Positions 7,455-14,361 of a stretch of DNA of 21,590 nt are shown here, piece after piece. The DNA comes from Robinsoniella peoriensis (GTDB lineage Bacteria > Bacillota > Clostridia > Lachnospirales > Lachnospiraceae). How positions within the stretch are numbered: position 1 is the first letter of the stretch; the number at the start of each line of letters is the position of its first letter. The position numbers and the translations under genes were made by a program. Location: assembly GCF_042680125.1 (NCBI RefSeq), contig NZ_JBHTNY010000072.1; one strand, written 5' to 3'. A model generated the notes under the pieces. The model was not told the DNA's origin and ran no database searches. It saw only the letters and a list, made by a program, of their open reading frames with translations.

Positions 7455-7702
7455 GATTTCATTGCGCGAAAGGAGGGATGGCGTATATAACCCAAAGGAG
7501 CAGTATATTTGCTGATAAATTCGACTAAAGATAAAATAGCATATAAAAAATCATATGGTGTCGTAACTCTTCGCAGGGTTATGGCACTTTTTTTGACGAC
7601 AAAATTCAACAAATTAATACAAAATGTTGGCTGGAAACAAAATGCCAGAGCACCGCCGCACTTCGATTTGATTTCTAAAAATTCAATCGGAGGTAGACGG
7701 AG
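7455..7702 (+). other. Leader region before the sigma-like gene
   Basis: About 250 nt between the repeat promoter and the ATG at 7703, with no convincing gene. A strong AAAGGAGGG at 7469-7477 abuts an ATG at 7478 that would make a 16-residue peptide ending at 7528, but the spacing is too short. A TTG at 7509 with AAAGGAG 8 nt ahead opens an 87-codon frame that runs into the sigma-like gene and does not look like protein in its second half. Short dyads occur around 7664-7690 just ahead of the real ribosome site. Confidence 0.4.
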
Positions 7703-8063
7703 ATGGCTTTTAATAAAGCAAGAGAAGAAAAGAAGTGGAAAGAATGGAAGAATAGAGAAGAAAAACAAATGAGGGAACTGGGCGTGGATGAGACAGTCAT
7801 TCTCAAGCTCCGGGAGTTGGACTGGTCTGATTTTAATGAGGAGCGCAGATATCGGGAACATTGGGCTGATTTTCCAGATTATAATATGCTTTCACCTATA
7901 GAACTGGAAGAGTCGGAAGTGGATAACACCCAAAGGCTTTTGGACACCATTGGAGATGAACATCTGTTACATATTATGCTGGGAGCAGACAAAATGACGC
8001 TCCAAATATTGTTAATGAAGATTTCGGTTATTCCGTTTGTGAGATCGCTGAAAAGATGGCAGT
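7703..8063 (+). pseudogene. Sigma-like HTH protein of clostridial mobile elements, frameshifted and truncated
   Basis: The start MAFNKAREEKKW...EKQMRELGVDE and the segment LLHIMLGADKMTLQILLMK resemble small sigma-70-like or helix-turn-helix proteins common in conjugative elements of gut clostridia. The ribosome site GGAGGTAGACGGAG precedes the ATG. After LLMK (about 8019) the expected continuation GYSVCEIAEKMAV is found in the next frame, so about one base has been lost. The helix-turn-helix is cut off around 8063, where sequence of a tyrosine recombinase begins. The open frame itself runs on to 8104 with meaningless residues. A working product is unlikely. Assignment to the family is from memory of its sequence pattern, with moderate certainty. 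Confidence 0.65.
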
Positions 8064-8600
8064 ATGTTTCTGCATCTATGGTGCTTAGGATTAAGGGTAA
8101 GTGAGGTATGTATGCTAAAAGGCGATGCGTATTATTCGCAGGGAAAAGACTGCTGGATTCAAGTATATCAGGTGAAAATGAAAACCTATAAGCGAATTCC
8201 TATACCGATTGGACTATACAAGATTATGTTGGTATACCTGAGACGTCATCAGATTCAGCCAGAAGATTACATATTTAAGAATAAAAAAGGCGGTGCATTC
8301 CTATTTCAGACATTTCGTTGCCAGATGTTAAAAGCCTGTTCAGAAAATCAAATCCAGAATGGAGAGTATATTTTTGAATCTCATGATTATCGGCATACAG
8401 TGGCCTCTATGTTTTATGATGGTGGAGTTTCTATACAGAGCATACGGGATTACTTAGGGCATATCAATGAAGAGATGACCAGACAATATATTAATTATAT
8501 GCCGCAGAAAATCGCTCAAGCCAATGAAGAATATTTTAGCCATTCGGAAAACAGTCTTGCGGGATGTCTGGAGAAAGGAGCGCTTGATGGAGAGAGGTAA
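8064..8600 (+). CDS. Tyrosine recombinase catalytic domain, N-terminally truncated
   Basis: The readable 178 residues are the catalytic half of a tyrosine recombinase. Arg11 (CLGLRVSEVC), a lysine-rich hairpin (VKMKTYKRIPIP), His107 and Arg110 (SHDYRHTVAS), His133 (YLGHINEEM) and the nucleophile Tyr142 (TRQYINY) are all present. Integrases of this kind are usually 300-360 residues, so the core-binding N-terminal domain is missing. The homology starts almost exactly at the ATG 8064, directly after the broken sigma-like gene, and no ribosome site fits that ATG. This points to a deletion that joined two genes. The catalytic domain alone might still be made but should not bind its site normally. 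The end overlaps the next recombinase by 14 nt, the arrangement seen in paired recombinases such as Tn554 TnpA/TnpB. Confidence 0.8.
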   Translation: MFLHLWCLGLRVSEVCMLKGDAYYSQGKDCWIQVYQVKMKTYKRIPIPIGLYKIMLVYLRRHQIQPEDYIFKNKKGGAFLFQTFRCQMLKACSENQIQNGEYIFESHDYRHTVASMFYDGGVSIQSIRDYLGHINEEMTRQYINYMPQKIAQANEEYFSHSENSLAGCLEKGALDGER

Positions 8601-10227
8601 GATATATTTACGGGAACTTTCATGTTATAAAAAAGCGGAGAACGAACAGAAGAAAGTTAAAAATCCAGAAGGCTATTATGATTTGCTGAAGCTTCCGACA
8701 AATACAATGCGGGAAGAGATGAGACAGTACATAATAGAGAGAGGAAAAACAGTATCACACTCTACAGTGTATCATGAACGCAGGTATTATAATCAGATAT
8801 CTTCTTTTTTAAATCAGACAGACACAAAGAATCTAAACAGTTTTTTAGACAGACCACAGGAAAAATGGATTCAGATGCTTAAGGGCTGGATGCTTCAAGA
8901 AGGAAAACCCCTTACATTTGAAAAGCAGAATATTTATGGATTAACCAATGTAGTCACTGAACGCCTCATACAGTATTTCCGGCGGATGCTTAAATTTATC
9001 CAACCTGAACACGAAAAAGAGGAAATTGAAAGAGATGTCTGGCGTTTAGAAATGCTGAATATGGAGCTTAGAGGAAATCCAATTTACAATGTTAAGACTT
9101 TGGATTTTAAGAAAATATATCAGCCAGAATTACGGGAAGAAGTAAAAAGAGTAATATATATGAATTTGCAGTACGAAGCTATCGGAACAGTGCAGAATGA
9201 GATGACAGCAATTCGTAAGTTTTCTAGATATTTGAAAAAAGAACATGTTCAAATACAATCATGTGCTGAGATTGACCGAAATCTGTTGGAAAAGTATTTA
9301 ATTAGTCTAAATACGGGGTTAGGTTCACATTTAAGCAATCATAATAGTGTTTTGGCGCTAAGGAGTGTATTAGAAGGAATCGGGAAATTATATGGCTATA
9401 CAAATCTGGAAAACTCTTTTTTAAACACAGACATCCCACCGGTGATACAGCCGAAATTTAGAAATTATTCGGATGCTGAAATAAAAAGATTAAATGCCAA
9501 AATAACAGAACTTGATGAACAAATTGCAAGATGTCTGGTAATACATCAGTTACTTGGAACCCGAATTTCAGATACATTAACCCTTAGATGTGATTGCTTG
9601 TATATGGAAAGTCAGCAGCATATGATATGCATTCACCAAGTAAAAACCAGTACATACAAGAAACCTATCAGTATGGAACTTGCAGAACTAATCAAAAGGG
9701 CAATCTGTTATACGAGAGAAAAATATGGCGAGAGTAAATACATATTTGTAAATGAAAAGGATATAAACCGCCCTATGCAGTATACAACCATAAAACATAA
9801 GGTTATGGGAATGATATTGAAAGAAAATTTGCTGGATGACAGTGGAAGACTTTTCCATTTTAGTACCCATCTCTTTCGACATTATTACGGAGTAAAGCTG
9901 ACAGAGATGCATCTTGACGACTGGACAATTGCAAGATTGTTGGGACATAAGAGACTTAGCAGTGTGCATCATTACAGAAAAATGAGTAATCAAAGGATGG
10001 CCGACTACCCAACTATCCGGCAGGAATTGGAAGGTGCGTTGGAACGTCAGGCCGGGACGATTGATCCGAGAAGAGAGATATTGAATATGGCGATGGAGAA
10101 ACAGATAGCTTTACTCCAGCAACAAATCAATAAACTAAAAAAAGAAAACGAAGAATTAAGAAAAGAGAAGACAAAACTGCAGAAGGCACTACAGAAAAAA
10201 GATATCGGCTTTATCAAAAATTTATAG
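8587..10227 (+). CDS. Large tyrosine recombinase with C-terminal coiled coil (Tn554 TnpB-like)
   Basis: A 546-residue site-specific recombinase, apparently complete. An N-terminal arm of about 200 residues precedes a SAM-like core-binding domain (about 205-290, LQYEAIGTVQNEMTAIRKF) and a catalytic domain: Arg326 (LLGTRISDTL), a lysine hairpin (VKTSTYKKP), His428 and Arg431 (STHLFRHYYG), His454 (LLGHKRLSS) and Tyr463 (VHHYRKMS). Residues ~505-540 form a heptad-rich coiled coil (ALLQQQINKLKKENEELR). The ATG at 8587 follows GAGAAAGGAG; an earlier in-frame ATG at 8524 lies inside the upstream gene and is less likely. Overlapping recombinase genes are typical of Tn554-like elements and recombinase-in-trio modules. 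No third recombinase follows. Its usual partner is truncated, so the element is probably immobile. Confidence 0.88.
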   Translation: MERGKIYLRELSCYKKAENEQKKVKNPEGYYDLLKLPTNTMREEMRQYIIERGKTVSHSTVYHERRYYNQISSFLNQTDTKNLNSFLDRPQEKWIQMLKGWMLQEGKPLTFEKQNIYGLTNVVTERLIQYFRRMLKFIQPEHEKEEIERDVWRLEMLNMELRGNPIYNVKTLDFKKIYQPELREEVKRVIYMNLQYEAIGTVQNEMTAIRKFSRYLKKEHVQIQSCAEIDRNLLEKYLISLNTGLGSHLSNHNSVLALRSVLEGIGKLYGYTNLENSFLNTDIPPVIQPKFRNYSDAEIKRLNAKITELDEQIARCLVIHQLLGTRISDTLTLRCDCLYMESQQHMICIHQVKTSTYKKPISMELAELIKRAICYTREKYGESKYIFVNEKDINRPMQYTTIKHKVMGMILKENLLDDSGRLFHFSTHLFRHYYGVKLTEMHLDDWTIARLLGHKRLSSVHHYRKMSNQRMADYPTIRQELEGALERQAGTIDPRREILNMAMEKQIALLQQQINKLKKENEELRKEKTKLQKALQKKDIGFIKNL

Positions 10228-10234
10228 GAGAGAA

Positions 10235-10292
10235 AATAATTACAACGTTCAAAGGGCGTGAATTAGCATGCCCTTTGAACGTTGTAATTATT
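10235..10292. repeat. 23-bp perfect inverted repeat (long hairpin) after the recombinases
   Basis: The arms 10235-10257 and 10270-10292 are perfect complements over 23 bp, ending in GGGC/GCCC at the loop; three more pairs can close a 6-nt loop. It begins 7 nt after the recombinase stop. There is no T run after the right arm on the + strand and only a broken one on the other, so it is not a classical terminator, although such a strong hairpin may still stop or stabilise transcripts. It could also mark the end or binding site of the recombinase element. Confidence 0.85.
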
Positions 10293-10569
10293 AGTCATAA
10301 AAATGGGCCTATGTGCTTGAAATGGTATGTGGTTATCTTTGAATGTAATATAGTTTTAAACTATGAAAGTTTATATTATATAAGTATTAGACATTGAAAT
10401 GAATAAAGGTTATTATCTTAATAAGGATTCGTTCACTTGATAGCGGTTCGGATATATCCGTAAGCAGAAAGAAATTCACAATCAACAAAAAGTCTGCTGG
10501 AATCATAACAAATTGTGTACATAAAGCACACTTTTGTATATCGTTAAAGCCAGTAAAACCAAGGCATAA
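10293..10569. other. AT-rich intergenic DNA with short palindromes
   Basis: Nearly 280 nt without a gene. CGGATATATCCG at 10449-10460 is a perfect 12-bp palindrome, and ATAGTTT/AAACTAT forms another near 10350. A weak sigma-A-like pair (TTGAAT, TATGAA, 17-bp gap) occurs near 10340-10365, but nothing clear lies downstream for it to drive. The boundary of the recombinase element probably lies here. Confidence 0.4.
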
Positions 10570-10740
10570 CAGAGATGGGCTACATTTTATTATCCTATCT
10601 GGTGGGGAACACTTTCCGGAGTGGTTACCTTACTAAAGAAAAAAGCAAAGAAGGATCATCTCGCAGCTATAAACCGGATATTCGGTATCATTTTAATCCT
10701 TTTTGGTGCAGTAGTACTACATCAAACAATTATATCTTAA
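10570..10740 (+). pseudogene. 3' fragment of a LysE/RhtB-family exporter
   Basis: Read in the frame ending at TAA 10738-10740, the residues FYYPIWWGTLSGVVTLLKKK and then INRIFGIILILFGAVVL match the last two membrane segments of LysE/RhtB-family amino-acid exporters, where a basic loop is followed by INRxxGxxLxxFG. Only about 50 of roughly 200 residues remain, and a TAA at 10567 closes the frame upstream. The longer open frame at 10575-10799 is a different frame and is spurious. The fragment was probably left by a deletion or insertion. Confidence 0.65.
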
Positions 10741-10843
10741 ATTTGGGTTTCGCTGAAAAAGGGAAGCTTAGAATGCGATGGGAGACAGTTGAATACTAAG
10801 CGGGCACTGAGCTTGAAATTAAAAGAAAATAGGAGGAAAAGGC

Positions 10844-12022
10844 ATGAATTTTCAGTTTGATCAAAAAATAGAGCGCAGGAATACGGGGGCCATGAAATGG
10901 GATGTGAATGAAAATGAACTTCCCATGTGGGTGGCTGATATGGATTTTCAGACAGCACCGGAAATAACAGAAAGCATGGTTGATAGAGCCAGACAGGGAG
11001 TATTTGGATATACATTGGTGACAGATGAATGGTATGGGGCTTACCAGACCTGGTGGAAAAAACGGCATCAGTTTGAAATCAGGAAAGAGTGGCTGGTTTT
11101 TTGCACTGGTGTAGTGCCCGCTGTCTCCAGCATAGTCCGTAAGATAACTACCGTAGGGGAAAATGTTGTAGTAATGACTCCGGTATATAACATATTTTTT
11201 AACTCTATAAGTAATAATGGCAGAAATGTATTGGAAAACCCATTGAAATACGATGGCAATGAATATCAGATTGATTTTACAGATTTGCAAGAGAAACTGG
11301 CAGATGCCCAGACGACCCTACTGATCCTTTGTAATCCACATAATCCGGTGGGCAAAATCTGGGACAGAGAAACGCTTAAGAGGATTGGGGATTTATGTGT
11401 CAAATACCATGTGACTGTTTTATCGGATGAGATACACTGTGATATTACTGAGCCTGGTTCTGATTATACACCGTTTGCCTCAGTATCGGAAAACTGCCAA
11501 AACAACAGTATAACATGTGTATCCCCTACCAAGGCATTTAATCTGGCAGGGATTCAGACGGCTGCTGTGATTGTACCGGATGATAATCTGAGGAATAAAG
11601 TGGTCAGAGGTCTGAATACCGATGAAGTGGCAGAGCCAAATGTATTTGCTGCCATGGCACCGGCTGCGGCATTTGGCTGCGGCGGAAACTGGCTGGATGC
11701 CTTAAGAGAGTATCTGTGGGAGAACAGGAGGTATGCAGAAGCGTACATGGAAAAAGAAATCAGAGGAGTATCAGCGGTTTCCGGCAGGGCAACGTATCTG
11801 CTTTGGATTGACTGCCGGTCCGTCATTGGTGACTCATCGGAACTTTGCCGCTTTATTCGCTCCCACAGTGGTTTATATCTCTCGGACGGAAATGATTACC
11901 GGAACGGAAAGGGGTTCCTGCGTATGAATCTGGCATGTCCAAGGCAGCAAGTGACAGATGGCCTGAAACGTCTGAAGGACAGTGTGGCAGCTTATGAGTC
12001 ATGGGTATGCGGCCAGTGTTAA
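10844..12022 (+). CDS. MalY/PatB-type PLP aminotransferase, probable cystathionine beta-lyase
   Basis: A 392-residue fold-type I PLP enzyme of the MalY/PatB group (C-S lyases that cleave cystathionine or cysteine conjugates to a thiol, pyruvate and ammonia). It begins with the group's signature (F...R..T.A.KWD, then LPMWVADMDF). It has LCNPHNPVGKIW, LSDEIHCDI and the PLP-binding Lys230 in SPTKAFNLAGIQ, and a C-terminal FLRMNLACPR arginine. Length is normal and no domain is missing. AGGAGG lies about 8 nt before the ATG. It is flanked by decayed gene ends on both sides and has no clear partner genes, so a role in methionine or sulfur metabolism is from family knowledge, not context. The protein is cytoplasmic. 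GC is higher than in the preceding recombinase region. Confidence 0.92.
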   Translation: MNFQFDQKIERRNTGAMKWDVNENELPMWVADMDFQTAPEITESMVDRARQGVFGYTLVTDEWYGAYQTWWKKRHQFEIRKEWLVFCTGVVPAVSSIVRKITTVGENVVVMTPVYNIFFNSISNNGRNVLENPLKYDGNEYQIDFTDLQEKLADAQTTLLILCNPHNPVGKIWDRETLKRIGDLCVKYHVTVLSDEIHCDITEPGSDYTPFASVSENCQNNSITCVSPTKAFNLAGIQTAAVIVPDDNLRNKVVRGLNTDEVAEPNVFAAMAPAAAFGCGGNWLDALREYLWENRRYAEAYMEKEIRGVSAVSGRATYLLWIDCRSVIGDSSELCRFIRSHSGLYLSDGNDYRNGKGFLRMNLACPRQQVTDGLKRLKDSVAAYESWVCGQC

Positions 12023-12046
12023 TATAGACCGCAGCAATTGTTTTAT

Positions 12047-12235
12047 TCAAAGATTCTTATTTCGGTAATCGGAAGGAGATACACCGGTTAATTCCTTAAA
12101 AAACCGGCTGAAATAGTGCTGGTCCTCATAACCGACCAAAGTACTTATTTGCTTCACGGATAAATCGGAATGTTCCAGAAGCAGTTTTTTTGCTTCGTCT
12201 ATACGCAGCCGCAGGAGGTATTTCACGGGATTTAT
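12047..12235 (-). pseudogene. 3' fragment of an AraC-family regulator
   Basis: On the minus strand the 61 codons ending at TCA 12047-12049 (TGA) read PVKYLLRLRIDEAKKLLLEH, then SVKQISTLVGYEDQHYFSRF and FKELTGVSPSDYR. This is the second helix-turn-helix and tail of an AraC/XylS-type activator, with the canonical GYEDQHYFSRFFK motif. A stop codon lies right upstream (TGA, 12236-12238), exactly where the match ends, so about 80% of the gene is gone. It converges on the MalY gene, 25 bp away. Confidence 0.85.
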
Positions 12236-12376
12236 TCAGTGAAGCTGAGCAAGGTAGGAAAAAAGGTATTCGACCAGAGCAGCAGTAAAGGGGTAATAAA
12301 AGTGCCGTCTTCTAAGCTGAGTGCTTATAAGAAAATATTGAAAGACAAAGGGATTAAGAAGGTTGTGAAGTTTTAA
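12236..12376 (+). pseudogene. 3' fragment of a BspA-like leucine-rich surface protein
   Basis: The last 46 residues, KVGKKVFDQSSSKGVIKVPS followed by KLSAYKKILKDKGIKKVV, match the C-terminal end of LRR_5/BspA-type cell-surface proteins of gut clostridia, where a final repeat is followed by KVPKSKLKAYKKILK. The open frame extends back to 12170 but that part is antisense to the AraC fragment and is not meaningful. No start or signal peptide remains. Its own terminator is still present downstream. Confidence 0.65.
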
Positions 12377-12393
12377 AAATTACTGATTCATAG

Positions 12394-12455
12394 AGAGCAA
12401 CACCGGATGATGTTTCTAATGCTGTGAGGCATGACTTCATCCGGGTTGCTCTTTT
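12394..12455 (+). terminator. Hairpin terminator downstream of the BspA-like fragment
   Basis: AGAGCAACACCGGATGA (12394-12410) pairs with TCATCCGGGTTGCTCT (12437-12452) with a single bulged base, followed by TTTTAATA. This is probably the native terminator of the lost surface-protein gene, and it insulates the two-component promoter. Confidence 0.85.
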
Positions 12456-12480
12456 AATATTCAGCCAGAAGATTTTATAT

Positions 12481-12510
12481 TTGAACGATGCACCAATAGC
12501 ATGCTATAAT
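12481..12510 (+). promoter_or_regulatory. Sigma-A-type promoter of the two-component genes
   Basis: TTGAAC at 12481-12486 and a perfect TATAAT at 12505-12510 are separated by 18 bp. Transcription would start about 12517, some 55 nt ahead of the kinase ATG. GGGAGGA at about 12556 is the ribosome site. Confidence 0.8.
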
Positions 12511-12570
12511 TCAGATATTACAGAGTTCACCTGATGATGGTGACGTCCGGATAATGGGAGGAAACAACGC

Positions 12571-14361
12571 ATGCTTAGGACAGTAAGAAAAAAAATTGAT
12601 GACATGCCATTGAAACAAAAAATCATGGCAATTGTACTGATCGGAATCTCGGTTATGGCGGCAGTAGCCTATATTGTAATACAGGTTTTGACTGGTTCTT
12701 ACAATAAAATGCTCTATCAGACACTTTCCGAATCCATGTCCTATTCATCCGGGGAAATTGCTGATTATATGAAAAAAATGGAGTCACTCACCGCCATGTT
12801 TCTGGGAGAAGAGAAGGTGCAGGATGATCTAAGCACAATCAAGGAAGACAATGTGAATATGGCCAGTTCCATGAGTGCTGTCCAGAATATGCGTTCCTAT
12901 ATCGGAGAATATTATCAATCTTTTTCTGACGGGATTCTAAAATATATCAATCTCTACCTGCCGTCTTCCGTCGTCTATACGAATATCATAGCTGCGGATA
13001 AGACACCGAAAGAAATTCAGGAGAAGATACTGAAACGGGCAGATGAATTGGGAGGTGCACCATACTGGGCTGCAGACTATATGGATGAATACGGGCTGTT
13101 TCTAGCCAGAAATATCCGACAGATTGAAGGGCTTCAGCTTGATAAGCTGGGGACAATTCTGTTGAATGTGGACATGGATGAGCTGATTGCATCCTGTACA
13201 AAGCTGAATAATAATTATGGAGAATCAGCTTATGTGATATTGGATGAAGACAAAATAATGTATCACACGGACAATTTGACATTGGAGAATGCGGAGCTGG
13301 TACGCCTGGAGAAAACCAGCAGCTACCAGGTACTGTGGCTGAATGGCAACAGCTACTTTGCGGTGCATGGAAATATTCCCGATTATGGCTGGGATTATTA
13401 TTATCTGATCTCCTATGAGGGAATTGCGCAGCAACTGGCTGGCATTAAGTGGATCTGTTTCATCATTATCATCCTGGATCTTTTGGTGGTAATCTATTTA
13501 TCTGTCAAACTTGTTGGGCGATTAATGGTACATGTGGGAAGGCTGACGGATAAGATGCAGCAGTTTGCCAGGGACAATACGAGGGTACCGGAAGTGGATT
13601 ACGATTATTCCGGGCGGGGGGATGAACTGGGAACCCTAAACCGGCAGTTTGATCAGATGAGTGAAACGATTATTCATTTGATCAGAGAAAATTATGTCAA
13701 TGAAATTCTGAAAAAAGAAGCACAGATTAAGGCATTGGAAAATCAAATAAATCCCCACTTCTTATATAATACACTGGCTTCGATTAAATGGCGTGCTATG
13801 GCAAGCGGAGAAAGAAATATTTCTGATATGGTAGAGGCTTTGGGAACACTGCTGCGCACGTCTTTAAGCAATAAGGATGAAAATGAATTTACAGTAGGAA
13901 AAGAAATGGAGGCGGTGCATTCTTATATCACCATACAGAAACTGAGGTATGAAGACAGGTTAATATATGAAAACCATATAAATCCAGTTTACTATCCGCT
14001 GAAAATTCCAAAACTGGTTATTCAGCCAATGGTAGAAAATGCCATATTCTATGGTCTGGAAACTAACGTAGAAGCATGTTATATTGTTCTGGAGGCAGAA
14101 ACAAAGGGAAAGGTACTGCATTTTTATGTGAAGAACACCGGATCGGAAATGGAAGATAATCTGATTGCAAAGCTGCTTCAAGAGGAAATTAAGCCCCATG
14201 GAAATGGAGTGGGACTTACGAATATTGACCGGAGAGTAAAAATGCAATATGGTGAGGAATACGGACTGCGTCTGTATAATGAGGAGGACTATGCAGTGGC
14301 AGAGCTGGCGATTCCGGCACCGGAGGAGGAAAGAGATGTTGAAACTAATCATCGCGGATGA
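12571..14361 (+). CDS. Sensor histidine kinase, YesM/LytS-like family
   Basis: A 596-residue membrane kinase that senses an outside or transported sugar signal and phosphorylates the regulator encoded next to it. Membrane segments lie near residues 16-38 and 288-310, enclosing a ~250-residue extracytoplasmic sensor (Cache-like by position). A HAMP linker (about 310-365) precedes the His_kinase domain with His396 in NPHFLYNTLASIKW, then an ATPase domain with N490 in QPMVENAIFYGLE and the G box HGNGVGLTNIDRRVKMQYG. All catalytic parts are present and the length is normal for YesM-type proteins. The gene overlaps the regulator by 26 nt, so the two are translationally coupled. Together with the ABC operon downstream this is the usual clostridial glycan-responsive arrangement. 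The signal molecule is not known. Confidence 0.95.
   Translation: MLRTVRKKIDDMPLKQKIMAIVLIGISVMAAVAYIVIQVLTGSYNKMLYQTLSESMSYSSGEIADYMKKMESLTAMFLGEEKVQDDLSTIKEDNVNMASSMSAVQNMRSYIGEYYQSFSDGILKYINLYLPSSVVYTNIIAADKTPKEIQEKILKRADELGGAPYWAADYMDEYGLFLARNIRQIEGLQLDKLGTILLNVDMDELIASCTKLNNNYGESAYVILDEDKIMYHTDNLTLENAELVRLEKTSSYQVLWLNGNSYFAVHGNIPDYGWDYYYLISYEGIAQQLAGIKWICFIIIILDLLVVIYLSVKLVGRLMVHVGRLTDKMQQFARDNTRVPEVDYDYSGRGDELGTLNRQFDQMSETIIHLIRENYVNEILKKEAQIKALENQINPHFLYNTLASIKWRAMASGERNISDMVEALGTLLRTSLSNKDENEFTVGKEMEAVHSYITIQKLRYEDRLIYENHINPVYYPLKIPKLVIQPMVENAIFYGLETNVEACYIVLEAETKGKVLHFYVKNTGSEMEDNLIAKLLQEEIKPHGNGVGLTNIDRRVKMQYGEEYGLRLYNEEDYAVAELAIPAPEEERDVETNHRG

Noticed and set aside
7478..7528. 16-codon peptide MAYITQRSSIFADKFD after AAAGGAGGG
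   Set aside because: The ribosome site ends only about one base before the ATG, too close for normal initiation. A leader peptide cannot be excluded but is unsupported.
7509..7772. 87-codon frame with TTG start
   Set aside because: The ribosome site spacing is acceptable, but the second half is an out-of-frame reading of the sigma-like gene and its leader, and no family is recognised.
7445..7861. Minus-strand frame of 138 codons
   Set aside because: It lies antisense to the leader and the sigma-like gene, with no ribosome site and low protein-like character.
10575..10799. 74-codon open frame
   Set aside because: The LysE-like similarity lies in a different frame of the same DNA; this frame has no ribosome site.
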